Source: Rusavskia elegans (Eukaryota; Ascomycota; Lecanoromycetes; Teloschistales; Teloschistaceae). From it: a DNA stretch of 64,000 nt. The notes below the pieces were generated by a model. The model saw only the letters and a list, made by a program, of their open reading frames with translations. It ran no database searches and was not told the origin of the DNA. Position 1 is the stretch's first letter. Each line of letters begins with the position of its first letter. The DNA is taken from contig SAUG01000020.1 in the NCBI GenBank assembly GCA_011316305.1, positions 248,001 through 312,000 of the forward strand, given 5' to 3'. Shown here in pieces: positions 22,697 to 34,222 of the stretch. The position numbers and the translations under genes are program-made.

Positions 22697-22968
22697 CTAC
22701 GTCTTCAAGACCTGCGCTTGGAACGTCCACTGGGTAGCTTGTTCGTCGCCGGCAGGTATCTTCTCAGAAACCTCAACGACAAACTTTAACCTTTCCGTGG
22801 ACCCAAGAGGCTACCAGGATCCTGCGTGACTGGGCGATCAGGGGAACTACGAGTGTCAATCCCACTTGGGAGATACCGGACGCCGACACGACGCTTTGAA
22901 GCCGCCAAGTCGGCAACTCGTTCTTTGGTGGCTGTGTTCTGTTTCTCTACTTTGATGGCAAACTCCGG
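22697..22968 (-). pseudogene. Possible broken gene fragment, unknown
   Basis: From an AG acceptor at 22969 the minus strand reads PEFAIKVEKQNTATKERVAD and RVGVRYLPSGIDTRSSPDRP, then needs a one-base shift near 22780 to continue as STERLKFVVEVSEKIPAGDE and end at TAG 22699-22697. No short intron explains the shift. Coding character is clear, the family is not. Confidence 0.35.
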
Positions 22969-25968
22969 CTAATCCATGTCACTACGGGGTCGAGGTACTT
23001 TGGCGAGTCCGATTATGCTTCAACCTACTGGCTGACCCAGCCGTACTGATGGCTGTCTTGATCAAGCAACATGTAAGCAGCGCTCGCATGAAGCCATATT
23101 ATACAAGTGTGCTGACTGAAACAATATTATAGGGTACGACGCCGCAGAGACTCTGATCACGGGCCTTACCGGTAACTGGTGCGGATCCATTGTATAGCAA
23201 ATCTATTTTCTTGCTGGTTGGCACAAAACATTGATAGGTGATCAAAGCCCGGCCGAACTTCTCTCGTGCCGCAGCAAGGTCTCGGGTTAGAGGTGCAGTA
23301 CGATGTCTCCTACAGAGGTATGGTACTCCTTTTTCTACCTCCTGTTGGTTCTTACGATATACCTAACAAATCATATAGCTAATTCGTCCACCGAAACGTT
23401 TAGCTTTTGATACTACAACCATCGATAGCATTGCAACGAGCTTTAAGCTTAGTTTTGGGGGACCAGAGCCCTGAAAAAAATGTCCGTCGCTACTCACGAT
23501 CAAACTTCAATGGTTAATGGTGTGCGGGTGTCGTACATCTCCGTTCAGGCTTGCAGTATTATTGCTGAGTGACTCTTGATAATTTCCAATGCCCGGTGAC
23601 TACAAATGTCATTTGGAACGAGTCACAGACGCCATTGGATATGGCTAGATTTGTACATGGAGGATCCCCGATATCGAACGCAGCGAAATGGTTCTGTTCC
23701 GTCCCAATCTTCAGAATGCAAGCCGCCACAACTCTTTTCTTCAGCGGTCTCGTTTTGGTAGTCATGTACAGTAATCCTTGTGTTGCAGTCGGAAAATCCC
23801 AACAATCAAATGCTGATTACATCTGAGTCCAATTGCACGAATTCCTTTCTGCCTTCGCTTTTTCTGTCCATATATGTTTTTTCGCTCTGAACCCGATCAT
23901 TGAAGAGCAGAGTGCGACAGGATGCATATTCATCAGCTATCAAAAACCCAGGCAGTTCGAGAGCAAGGCACCTGCACGCGGCCTGCATATTTTCCCCAAC
24001 GGAGTGCATTTCAAGATTTGAAGCAACGTCCATACAGATGCTATCCTTACTGTCGGAGAATGGCATCCTCGATGTTCATCTCCAACTCGATCATGAACAT
24101 ACGGTACGAAGGAAAGTATTCGAGTACCTGCACCCACGGTTTCAGCTCCAACTTTGGAACTCTCAGTAGTGGTTCATCGTCCGACCCAAACCAAGGAAGA
24201 TAAATTTATCAAGGCGCTCAAAATCGCCCGTTTGCTACTCTATAATCGTCAAAGCAACCAGTCTCAAGCATCAAAGGAGAAAGACCAATCGATCTTGCAC
24301 CAATCTCCCAACACAAAACTTCAAACGCCCATTTTCACACTTTGCACACCAACACCACCCTAAAAGCCGCCACCCTGGCTGCTATCCCCATGATCACCAC
24401 CCTCAATTACCGCGCCAACTCCAGCACCAACAGCCGCAGCAAGTTCCTTGAGCTGCTCCGACAGCGACGCCGTCTGCTGCGGAGGCATGCCCGCCGCTTA
24501 TGACTATAGCGCTCAATTCGACAATCTTCTCGCTGGTGTACGTGGTCCTCGGCGGCCCTATGCCCCTTCCCCCAACCCTTTCACCCCATGAAAGATACTC
24601 ATATCCAGCTCAAAGCTTCTTCACATCTCATGAAACTAATTCATTCATCTAAACGAGTGCAGTCCCAAAGCCAAGCCTCAAGCAACAATGCTTGTTCCTC
24701 CTCCATCTTCACCGTCCACGGCCCCGGCATCACCTGCCGGAAATCCGGCAGCCGCTCGCGCGCCACCAATCTCAATTGCTTCCACTCCACCGGCTTGCGT
24801 ATCAGACCTCGCAACGCCGCTGAGGATGGCAAGGATGAAAAGAAAGAATGTTCGCCGCATATCTTCGGTTATCTGGATGGGGAGGGGAAGTCGACGGATG
24901 TCAAGGTAGAGGGAAAGGAGCACGCGGAGGTTTTGGCGAAGATGTTTGAGGAGGGGGGCGTTGGGAGGGGGTTGAGGAACGTGAATGCTTTTCTTTTTCT
25001 TTGGTGGGTTTGCGCGTGGGAGGGATGGAGGGCTGATTATTGGGTAGATAAGCATTCGATGCTTGACATGGGATCTCCCTAGTTAACGGAAGAGCGATGG
25101 TAGGAGGAGCTGGGAGAAAGGCGGACAGGGATAGGGATAGGGGAAGGGGTAGACTGCGCACTGGCAGGGTATCCGATGCGGGTGGGAGGGAGTTGGAGTA
25201 TCAGCTGCTGTGTGACGGCCGATTGGGTAAAAAGTTGCAGCTCGTATTCTAAGTTTTTAGTTTTCCTGTGCTTTGATCCGTATCCTTGGGAACAGCTTGA
25301 TCTGAAGCTCTCGTTTTGCACGGGTTAGATGCTGGAGGGGAACAGCGGTGTTCGCAATGCAGGTCTGGCACTCAAACAAACAGTCAGTCAGTCAGTCTAT
25401 TGCAACTCAGCTGGTCCAGATCTCTACCTTCTCCCTTGTTTCCTGCTTTGATCTTTGCATCCTTTCAGCCCCTCCCTGCTTGTCAATTATATGAATTCCT
25501 GCTGCTCAATTTTTTGACATTTGCGCGCAGGTCGATCTCTTGAATGCTAAGGAAGCCAGCACACTGGCACCTCGTTCTTGTGGGCTTGGAGTTGAAAGAA
25601 CTTTGGTCTGACGTTTGATTGGGCGGCAGGTCTGGATCATGAATACATTGGGAGATGAATGCAATTCGGAGATCTATGCTTACTTCAAAGCTGTATTAGG
25701 GTGGTGGATGATGAACGAGGGACGCAAAATTCCAGTCTTTTCGCAAAGGCTGCAGAGTCATGGTCATTTCCGCTCAATCTCTCACACCTTGTAGTAAGTA
25801 CATATACTGCGAGCGAAACACTGTTCTCGTTGTCATACAATTTCCCATTAGATCGGTATTTTCGAAAGGGTTCATGAAGCCGGGCAGAGCTCCTTACAAG
25901 TCTGGTTTTACATCAAGACACCTAGAACCACATGGGAATTTCGACTGGCGTGTGACATGCAATCGGCT
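22969..25968. other. 3-kb region with no well-supported gene
   Basis: Contains weak candidates only: a minus-strand frame from 24860 opening MRRTFFLFILAILSGVARS, which looks like a signal peptide but leads into low-complexity Gly/Ala, and a 42-codon minus-strand frame at about 24361-24490 (MPPQQTASLSEQLKELAAAV). Neither has supporting context. Several GT-AG-like pairs near 23090-23380 on the plus strand do not join into a frame. Confidence 0.3.
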
Positions 25969-26822
25969 TCATTTGCCCAATCTCTTCTCATCCAACAAAT
26001 CGAACAGCTCTATCGCAAATTCATCGATATCCTCACCCGAGCCGCAAATGAGATCCAAGGCGTCTGAGAGCATTCTCTTGGGGTTTGAATAGAGAGACCG
26101 AAGCTGCTGATGATAGTCCAAGCAAAGCGCACTGACCAGATCAGTGGCTAGGATCCCACCACCGGAGATGCACTCGTCGAAGACTTCGCGCATGGGTTTG
26201 CCCATGAAGTTTGGCTTAGGCAACTGTGTAGCGAGATTCTTGAAGTGCTTACGACGAGCTTTGTCCCAGTCCGGAATACTCGCATACGTTGCTCTCATGA
26301 TCAAGAGGAAGTCAATGGGCCTTTCTTCAACGTCAATGACAGTGTCGAGATTCTTGGCCACAAGCGCTTTGAGATCTTGTAGCTGGTATTTGTCGGCGGT
26401 GGCGTAGAGCTCTGCCAGTTGGGTCGCAGCGCCTGCTGAACCATTGCCGGATTCCATGGTGCCGTAGTCTAGGAACCTCCCAGTATAGAGGTACTGGATG
26501 AGAGCGCGAATCGCCTGTGGTTCGTCTTCTGGAAGCCTGATCTCAAAAGTTTGACTTTCTTGAAATTGACCGTAGCACATCTTCTCGAGGACAGGCGATT
26601 GACATAGGTATGTCGCGTGAGCGGTGTACACCTTTTCTTCAGGCCCAGTGATGACGGTGAAGATCTGTGAGTCAAACCCACTGCCGAAACTGTCAGTCTG
26701 GAACGGGTTGTCTAAAGGGTATGCTATCGCACATACTCCCCATTGATCATCGACGTGACGCCCTGGTACTCCCAGGCCGCTTTCAAGTCCATAGATCCGA
26801 CAGTGTCACATTTGATGGCCAT
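25969..26822 (-). CDS. BTB/POZ-domain protein A
   Basis: Exons 26822-26737 and 26680-25969, joined in phase 2 across a 56-nt intron (GTATGT donor), give 265 residues. The join reads SMINGDGFDSQIFTVITG. The BTB fold follows: VYTAHATYLCQSPVLEKMC, then EIRLPEDEPQAIRALIQYLY. BTB domains mediate dimerisation and often recruit Cullin-3 ubiquitin ligases; the partner here is unknown, and no Kelch, MATH or DNA-binding domain is attached. The C-terminal half is helical (BACK-like region, inference). It is a paralogue of the next BTB gene: the same intron position and phase, and second exons of identical length (712 nt). Confidence 0.88.
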
Positions 26823-27871
26823 TAGAAGAGGTCGACAGAAACATCATAGAAGCATTGTAGCAGTCAGCTGATGACCGGACTAAAGTAGAAGAGTCTTGAA
26901 GACTTGTTCGATGAACGATCAGAAGATCAGGTGTGGGAGCTCTTTGATTACCAGAACCTTCCATGTGTTGGACCAATGCAGGTTGTCTCATCGGTGAATG
27001 AGTTGGCGCGCGGCTTTTCTTTTGCTCATATGCTTTCTTGCTCGGCTTTGTTTGAACGGGTGAGAAGAGAAGGGATTCCAACAATGTGTATTGAGGAGGG
27101 ATAAGAGCCATACGCAAAGGGAGAGGGACCATACGCAACCCGTTCTATGGTCAATCGATCCATTATGCTCTTCTGCGTGACCTCACGGTTTAAGAGTCCG
27201 GCACGGTCTTAACTAGAACCCTGTCATCCACACTACATGGATGAGGGACCGGATCCTGACGTTGAACGGGCTTACGTTCTTCTGTATCAGAGCATCTGAA
27301 GAGTATTGCGCCATTATATAAGGTCTCATAAGCCTAAGAGACCCCGATAGTCCCCGCATTGTGGTCAGAGCTAAAGTCAAGCAAACTCTTGAGGGTCGGG
27401 TATCATCCAAAAACAAGCTTTCATCAAGCGCCAATTATGCCAGAGCTGATAACAGGGGATATAATACAGATGTAGCTATGGAAAGAGATGTCACAAGGGA
27501 GCTTGTGTGAGATCGAACCCAGTCGCAGGATCACGGGTTTCGACCATCAACAAACCATCGATGAGAAGCTGATGTGCGGGTTTCAATGTCTCCGTTCCTC
27601 CGTATAAACTGATCAAGTCGGGCCTTGATTCAATGACAAAACGACCCTTGGGTTTGTTTGCAGCTCACAGACTTGGGGGGTCTAATGGAGGCGACAATGA
27701 TCATGTATGCTAACGGTAAGTTAATGCACCCAGGTATGTAAGTTGTTGGTGCCTATAAATTCTCAGGTCAGTAAGAGCCTACAACAAGATAACCATAACT
27801 CAGCTGTGGAGTATTTGGTGACCTGGACCACTATGCTCAGATTGGGAGGGGGGAGGTCTTCAGTGAAGGTC
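26823..27871. other. Intergenic between two co-oriented BTB genes
   Basis: No supported gene. Contains the promoter of BTB gene A; nothing specific recognised. Confidence 0.4.
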
Positions 27872-28787
27872 TTACGTCAAGCCGTCCGACCATTTCTTTA
27901 GTTGCTCGTAATCATCCTGGTACCGCGCTTTGTCCTTTAATAATTCTCGGTTCTTTGTTTCCAGTTGGATGATATCGTCCAAGCCTTTCAGTTTCATTTG
28001 CTTGATGTGCGCATTGTAATTCGCGCACAAGGCAGCAACCATATCGACCGCCATTATGCCTCCTTCCGCCAAGTGATCATCGAACTGTTGACGAAGTACT
28101 TTGGGCATCACTTTCGGAAGTAGCAATTTGCTGGAGGCTTCTTTGAAGAAGTTGCGGAAACCCTTATCAGAGTCTGGAATGCAGTTGTAGATCTCTTTGG
28201 CTGCCACCATGAATTCGAATGGTCGTTGGGCGACATCGATGATACCCTCGAACTTCTTGATTATCAAAGTCTTCAAGCCTTGAAGCTGATATTTCTCCGC
28301 GACGCCATAGAGCTCAGCTAAGTCGAACAATGCAGCTATCGTGCTGCCAGATGGGTCCACAGAGCCAAACTTCTGAATGTCCCCACTGTAAAGATACTGG
28401 ATCACGGCCCGGATGACGTCGGGGTCATCATCGGGCAGACAGATTGTGAAGGTCCGGCTCTCCTCGAACTGACCGTGGCACATGCGGTCAAGGACAGGGG
28501 ACTGGCTGAGAAAGGATGCGTGGGCTGTGAACTTCTGTCGTTGCGACCCGGCGAGGATTGTGAAGATCTGAGATTGGAATCCGCTGCGCCCATCGTCAGT
28601 CGTCGGAAAGCGTGTCGGAGCAAATTGCAAAAAGTTAGGCTTACTCTCCATCGTTCACCGAGGTCGTTCCCTCACGCTCGGTCGCTGCAGTCTGGGTTTG
28701 CTCTCCTTCGTCAGGATCTTCGAGGACCACAATTTTCCGTTTCTTCTGTGGGCCGGTCGCGCCTGTGCGGATCCTTCTTGGAGGCAT
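27872..28787 (-). CDS. BTB/POZ-domain protein B with an N-terminal NLS and C-terminal coiled coil
   Basis: Exons 28787-28645 and 28583-27872 join in phase 2 across a 61-nt intron, giving 284 residues. The first exon encodes MPPRRIRTGATGPQKKRKIV, with a basic KKRK cluster suggesting nuclear localisation, and an acidic stretch after it. The BTB core reads GFQSQIFTILAG, FTAHASFLSQSPVLDRMC and TICLPDDDPDVIRAVIQYLY. The C-terminus (about residues 245-284) is charged and heptad-like (LETKNRELLKDKARYQDDYE), a likely short coiled coil. It differs from gene A mainly in these two ends. It shares a divergent 0.9-kb promoter region with BTB gene C. Confidence 0.88.
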
Positions 28788-29702
28788 TGTCGTTGCGAGT
28801 GGGATATCTGATGTGTTGTCGACGATCAACGCGGAGTAAACACGGAAGGATCAGGGTGTGTTCCGCGAGATCACGTGCACTAATCGAGCCTTTAATCTGC
28901 CGCTTGTCTCAGGTTGATCAGACCACGAGACGCTAGCCGGATAGGCATGCAATCCGCTGAAGATGCTCGGCGTGACCGCCCGCTTTGTAAGCATTGCGTC
29001 ATCCGAGACAAATCTGCCCCTACCGCTCTCGGCTAAAGTTGATAATCAGCAGATTGAAGAAGGCCCATCGATCCATATCCGAGCAGTCCATTGATATCAG
29101 TAAAATTCAGAGGCAGAGACTTCGACGTTTGTGAGTAACCTCGTTGCGTAGGAATATGAGACTAATCAGAAGGCAGCATTTCACCCAATCGCTCCTTTCC
29201 CCAAAGCATGTGAATGTGAACAGAAGAAAAGCCCATCAAGATGTTGTTGAACGGAGCATATGGTAAAGGTCTCAGCTTTGTAAAGACGATCAGAGTAACC
29301 AATTTGTCTTCCCGCAATTCTAGGGTCAGTGGAAGTGGGAAATGCCATCATAAAGGCGGACGATTTGCTCTCGATGTATGTGGCATGTGGAATGGCGTTC
29401 GGAGGTCTGGCATGAAGTGAAAGCGGTCGACGAATCCATTGAAGTATACGTAATGAGACAGCTAAGATACTACAAGCTCTTAACCTGTTGTCGACATCAT
29501 TTCATCATAATACCGACCGTTTTTGTTTGATATCATGCGTAGGATGTTGAAGCGAGTGCAATTATGCATTGCTAAGCTCAACACAGCTCATTCACGATGT
29601 TACCACTTACGGTGATTATGTCCGCGCATCCATATTCAAGTCCACACCCTTCGAATTGACACTCACCTTGCATTCTAATATCGGACTTCAACATCCGCAA
29701 CG
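28788..29702. other. Divergent intergenic region between BTB genes B and C
   Basis: No supported gene on either strand. It is the presumptive promoter region for both BTB genes. Confidence 0.4.
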
Positions 29703-29832
29703 ATGCTCAACACGTCGTCCTTCTGTGACGATATCCGCTTGCTGAGTCGACCAGATCCTCCAGATCACCTTGGCAGGTCAGTGCAATTCTTCGGTATACT
29801 AAGATGATTCACCTTTCCTAGGCTGACCACAG

Positions 29833-30558
29833 ATCTATGCAAACAGACTTCAACTAATCCCGGTGCACATCTTCTGTGGGCCTTCGCAAACCGATGTCAT
29901 GGTCATGCCCAAAATCCTGAGTAGCTCTCCTTTCCGCCACGAATATGCACGTCAGCAGCCTGCAAGCAACAACATGACAATGTACCTCCCAGATGACACC
30001 GCCGGAGCTGTAACTAGGCTCTTGGTATACACGTATGGGGACAACTCCTACCTCAAATACCCTCGTGAACGCAACCTCAGCAACGCAGAAGAGATAGTCG
30101 AAGATTACCTCCTTTCGACCAAATACAAAGTCCAACAGGTCAAGAACGACATCATCCGGTTTTTAGGATCCATTGACGTTGCTTGCACCGAGGAGTATGA
30201 TCTTTGGCTGGACTTCGTCACCAAAATGTATCAAGGCGTGGCGGAACGCGACTCATGCTTCCAAAATTATTTCAAAGTCATCTTCTACACCTTCTGGAAA
30301 GCTAGGCCCTGTAATTTCCAATTGGAATCCGACGGCTTCAAAGCCTTGATGTTCAAGGGTGGCTATCTGGCAATGGATGTTTTCGATGTCCATCAAGCGG
30401 TTCGCGCCGATCTCCAACGCCGTCTTGACTCATGGACGAAAGCCGAGAGGGACGCAGAGGAGGAGGAACGACTTTCGGAAATGCGTTCTCAGCTCTGGAA
30501 AGACGAACAGAAAGCAAGATCGACCTACCACGGCGCTGGCAGCTACGACGAAGAATAA
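29833..30558 (+). CDS. BTB/POZ-like protein C, 5' end unresolved
   Basis: The frame from 29833 (IYANRLQLIPVHIFCGP) to TAA 30556-30558 encodes a diverged BTB protein: VHIFCGPSQTDVMVMPKILS, then MTMYLPDDTAGAVTRLLVYT, matching the strand and helix order of the fold. The C-terminus is highly charged (KAERDAEEEERLSEMRSQL). An attractive first exon at 29703-29776 (MLNTSSFCDDIRLLSRPDPP) ends at a GTCAGT donor in phase 2, but the only usable acceptor (CACAG at 29832) needs phase 0. So either the start is the internal ATG at 29899, or the gene carries a small indel. It is more distant from A and B than they are from each other. Confidence 0.7.
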   Translation: MYANRLQLIPVHIFCGPSQTDVMVMPKILSSSPFRHEYARQQPASNNMTMYLPDDTAGAVTRLLVYTYGDNSYLKYPRERNLSNAEEIVEDYLLSTKYKVQQVKNDIIRFLGSIDVACTEEYDLWLDFVTKMYQGVAERDSCFQNYFKVIFYTFWKARPCNFQLESDGFKALMFKGGYLAMDVFDVHQAVRADLQRRLDSWTKAERDAEEEERLSEMRSQLWKDEQKARSTYHGAGSYDEE

Positions 30559-30876
30559 TACACATTTGCGGCCTGCCTCGGTAGCAGTGATCGAAGCCAC
30601 CGCATTTACGGCAGGTACGTTGCTTCTGCTGTTCAGCAGACATACGCAAGGCTAAGCTGGACGTCGAAATTCTGACATGGACAGTGCAGGTTCTCGGAAT
30701 ATCGATGCGTTGAGACACTGATCAACAAAGAAAACGGGTGTATTGAAGATGTGTTGGACGGGGAAAAGAGAAGCTTGACATCACCTATGGACTTTGCATG
30801 ATGAGAGGTTCTTACCCATAGTTCATACACCCCAATGGCATTCATGATTGGTCATACCCTAATAATTCGCTACCCG

Positions 30877-31381
30877 TCACGCTCTTTCCCCTTGGATCGT
30901 CGCCACCACCTTCCGTCGATGTTTCCCATCCCTGAACTCCAAAAACCATATCCCCTGCCAGGTCCCCAACGCCAATCTCCCATCCGTAATAGGTATCGAA
31001 ACACTCGCTCCAATAAGCGAAGACTTGATATGTGCCTATGCAGCATCAGCTCAATCGCCACCCTTCATCCCATGCACAACGACAACATACCGGCATATCA
31101 TCGCTCCCCTCAGCATCATGCCTATAAATCCCTTTCCCAGCTTTATCCTCCACCACAATCTTGTCCAGACTGTCGCTCATATCCTTTCTGACATCACTAT
31201 CCCAATTCTCATTCAAACTCATCGCGCAACTCGTGTGCTGCAGGAACAGGTGCAGAAGGCCCACTTTGACATCTTTCAGTAGCATGGAGAGCTGCGAGGT
31301 GATGTCGGAGGTGATAAGGTGGGAGCCGCGAGGGTAGGAGGGGAGGGTGAGGGCGTGTTGCGTGTAGGTTGTGCCGGGCAT
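30877..31381 (-). CDS. YjbQ/UPF0047 family protein
   Basis: Exons 31381-31091 and 31035-30877 join in phase 0 across a 55-nt intron, giving 149 residues, the standard size for this one-domain family. Conserved blocks are LPSYPRGSHLITSDITSQL, LLHLFLQHTSCAMSLNENWD (the HTSC(A/S) motif with its His and the NEN) and RHDAEGSDDMPAHIKSSLIG across the splice, then IPITDGRLALGTWQGIWFLE and RKVVATIQGERA. Bacterial members have thiamine-phosphate synthase activity in vitro; the fungal role is not known. The start was chosen at MPGTTYTQHALTLP because upstream codons in frame lack an ATG and homologues begin close to this point. Confidence 0.92.
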
Positions 31382-32062
31382 GAGTGCGATGGATGATGTT
31401 GCTGGAGAAATTGAGGGGGACTTTGAGCAGGAGTAGAGGATTGCTGCCAGCAAGGGAATGCTCAACGCAGAGTAGCAGCACCAGTTGATGATTGCTGCTC
31501 GTTGGGAGATCAGGATTGCGACAGGTTTTGATGTAGACAGTGCGAATCAGGACAAATGGCAGAAAGTACGAGGGTGATCATGAAGGTTGACAATTGATGG
31601 GGATGACAGTCAATAGATAAATTCGCGATTCAGATGACGTCAAATCTGCTGGGTACCTTAAGGTAACATTACGGCGGGTTGGCAGAGGCTAGTGCAGTGT
31701 TTACGATCCACAAGCGAAAGCTAATTCTAAAGACATTCATGATTGATATTGCAGGAAGTAAGCATGCACTTGGGTTGAGAGTCATAACAGGTCTACCGTA
31801 ATAGACCTTTACATATCTCTGTTTGAAAATCTCCAAGTCCATATCTGTCACCCTCCTTCCATCGTTTCGCCTGCTGATAAGAAATGTTCCATTCCGCCAT
31901 ATCTTCCATGACAGGAGCTTGAGCCATCACCTTCGTATCTCAGTTCAACATAGCCGGGAAGCCATCTGTTGGAGGAGCCACAGCTTTGCCACGTCCGTGC
32001 TGCTGCCAAGGTCAGTAAGAGCCACCGGACCAGCGATAGAATTCCAAAACCTACCGGGCGTA
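31382..32062. other. Intergenic, no supported gene
   Basis: Short open frames only; upstream region of the YjbQ gene and downstream region of the proline-rich gene. Confidence 0.4.
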
Positions 32063-32753
32063 TCATGTGGCCGGGGGCTTGCGAACGAAATAGGGATAGC
32101 CGACGGATGAGGTGTGCCAGGAGCCAGGCTGGCACGAAGTCTCAATGTCGGTCATCGTACGCAAGGTGTAGCATTCATTGAGTTCCTTGCACCAGAACTG
32201 CTGCCCAGCGCCCGGATTGGCGGGAACGAGGTTCATCGGGGTGTAAGCTCCAACACCTTGAGCGAGTGCGGCGTTCTGAGCGTCCACCTCAGCTTTGGTA
32301 GATCCATACCAGATTTTGGCCGGTTCGGGGATGGGGTGACCGGCGTAGTAGAAGGGAGCTGGTGCCTGGTAGGTAGGTGCTGGTTGAGCGGGCTGCAAGG
32401 ACACCATCGTCAGCCTTTGTCTGAAGTACGGAAACGCAGAGCATATGCGCATTAGGAACGCTGGCCTTCGGTACAACTGGTTCAGGAGCCAACCATGGGT
32501 TGATTGGGGCTTCGGCTTGTGGGGGCTGAGCAGCTGGAGCGGGTTGAGGGTCATATCTGGGATAGTAGTAATAGTAATTGCTGGCAGGTGCAGGTGCAGG
32601 TGCAGGTGCAGGTGCAGGCGCTGGCGCTGGCTGGGGCGCGGGAGCAAGCCAGGGATTGACCGGTGCCTGGGGCGTCGCAGGAGGTGTTTGGTTGGCTTGA
32701 TTCAGTCGGAGGGTGCCAGGATAAGGCCCAGTGTAGTTGTAGTAGAATGGCAT
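32063..32753 (-). CDS. Proline/tyrosine-rich orphan with a conserved C-terminal module
   Basis: Exons 32753-32475 and 32392-32063 join in phase 0 over an 82-nt intron, giving 202 residues. The N-terminal half is low complexity: an (AP)n run encoded by a GGTGCA-type minisatellite at 32585-32630, a polytyrosine patch and two NPWLAP repeats. The C-terminal module looks folded: IWYGSTKAEVDAQNAALAQG, QQFWCKELNECYTLRTMTDI and a final YPYFVRKPPAT. I know this general pattern from uncharacterised dothideomycete proteins but cannot name a function. No signal peptide or membrane helix. Confidence 0.8.
32585..32630. repeat. 6-bp minisatellite inside the proline-rich gene
   Basis: Repeated GCAGGT units (plus strand) passing into GCTGGC variants; on the coding strand they encode alternating Ala-Pro. 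Such tracts change length easily, so alleles should differ in AP copy number. Confidence 0.85.
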
Positions 32754-32914
32754 CTTGATGTGCGGGTGAAGAATGCAGAGTCACACAAATTGGCGTGGTC
32801 GGAAGGTAGTGAAACGAAGGACGTGATGGTGAGTGAACGGTGGAGTTGAAGTTGACGTGGGTCAAGACATCATGAGACCATCACAAATCAACAACTTGAC
32901 CAAGGCTGACTCAC

Positions 32915-33019
32915 CCCAACGAGATTCAACCTGTCGGAGACCAAGTGGAACTCCTTCTTCTCTTCTTTTTTAGGAGGAGGGTCCTCCAAAACAACGTCCA
33001 CAAACGGCCAACAGCACAT
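32915..33019 (-). CDS. Small exon encoding a Cys-leading peptide
   Basis: The ATG at 33019 opens MCCWPFVDVVLEDPPPKKEE and the frame runs 35 codons to a GTGAGT donor at 32914. The adjacent Cys pair at residues 2-3 followed by a hydrophobic patch and a Pro/Lys/Glu linker resembles lipid-anchored small fungal proteins. It could be a separate small gene with unplaced later exons, or a phase-compatible 5' exon of the proline-rich gene: an AG directly precedes that gene's ATG at 32753, which would make an intron of 161 nt. I cannot decide between these. Confidence 0.4.
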
Positions 33020-34222
33020 CTTGAATATAGCCTTGCTTGAGTCAGTGTGTTGCAGGTATGTGTTACGCGAAGATAAGTGTAATTGGATTCGGAACAGCGG
33101 AGTGAACGAGTCTGCACTGCTAGAGAAATTCTCGAAGAACGAGGTGGACGAATGTCGGCTGACCTTTTGTTGCTTCTTGATTGGTCCCACGGGATAGATG
33201 AAGTGAATGGCGGTGAATATTTGGTATCTCTGGGAGTTCAACTTTCCCTCCGATGTGTTGAGGGTAAGCCCTCGATCTCTTCGAATCAAAGGGGATGATA
33301 TTGAGCTTAGCCTTGCTGCTGCTCCTATCACTCGGCAAGCGATGCAAACAACAGTCAATCGAATACGTTGAATCAATGCCCAAGACACGTTAGATAGCAA
33401 CTACCATCAAGCATAAAAAAGTTGGTGTGCTCTAGCAGGATATAGAGGTAGTAGTTATCCATCAGGCTGGATTCTCTCATCACACCATGCAGAATGGACT
33501 CGCTGATGAAGATAGTGAGTGGGACGAGATACATAAATTCTGGAGCCGGGGCTCTTGAATGGCACTCTGGAACAGATACTAAGCCACAGGCTGACACTTG
33601 GCTTTTCAATGAAACGAAAGGACGCAATACGGACAGCAGGACATGTCTAAAGCCTTGGACTGCTCTCTGAAGGTCATCAAAATTTGACAGAAGTAAAACA
33701 GTTCTCTGAAGCTCGTAGAAGTCATTATTGTGAAGTGTCTGCAGAAAGAACGGTAGCTTTTGGATGTCGGACCACCAGGAAAGAACTTCGGCATTCTGTT
33801 GGGAATTGAGTCATCAAACTGGCGACTACCTATCTTCTTGGTCGATGAGTTCAGCCTGGGTCTGTGACGAAGGGCAAGGGATATTGCCAAGCAACCAAGG
33901 GCTTGACCCTAGCAATTCATCTTTGTAACGACATGCCGTCAATCAGGTACCAGTATTTCTTAAGGTTTCATCCCCAGTCTTGCAAATTCAATTGAGAGGC
34001 CGATCAACACGACTTGATCATGGAAGCCTGCTGCAGCTATTTTAATTTCGAAAGAGATGTCAAGAACGCCATTCCTGTACTAGCATAGCTGCGGTACGGC
34101 CTGCATGGGCTCAGCCTGCAGCCTGGTATGTCGTCGAAGGATCCGACTCTCCATCATCGCTCAAATACTCGGCAGTCGAAGGGTTATGTAATTAACAATA
34201 GTCGAACAAATCCATTGCTACC
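33020..34222. other. 1.2-kb region without a supported gene
   Basis: Minus-strand open stretches at about 33373-33890 (SYRSFCRHFTIMTSTSFREL and similar) have some coding look but shift frame near 33615 and show no motif. Confidence 0.3.

Noticed and set aside
22860..23210. Possible plus-strand lectin-like exons with GT-AG pairs
   Set aside because: The opposite strand carries a longer and more protein-like reading; plus-strand pieces do not join in phase.
24678..24860. Possible small secreted protein with a signal-peptide-like start
   Set aside because: The hydrophobic start is good but the rest is Gly/Ala filler without Cys; not enough to call a gene.
24588..25082. 164-codon plus-strand frame
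   Set aside because: Low-complexity, and both strands are open here because of biased composition; no domain or conserved-looking block.
33373..33890. Minus-strand frames with partial coding look
   Set aside because: Frame changes at about 33615 without splice sites and nothing recognisable; left as unresolved.
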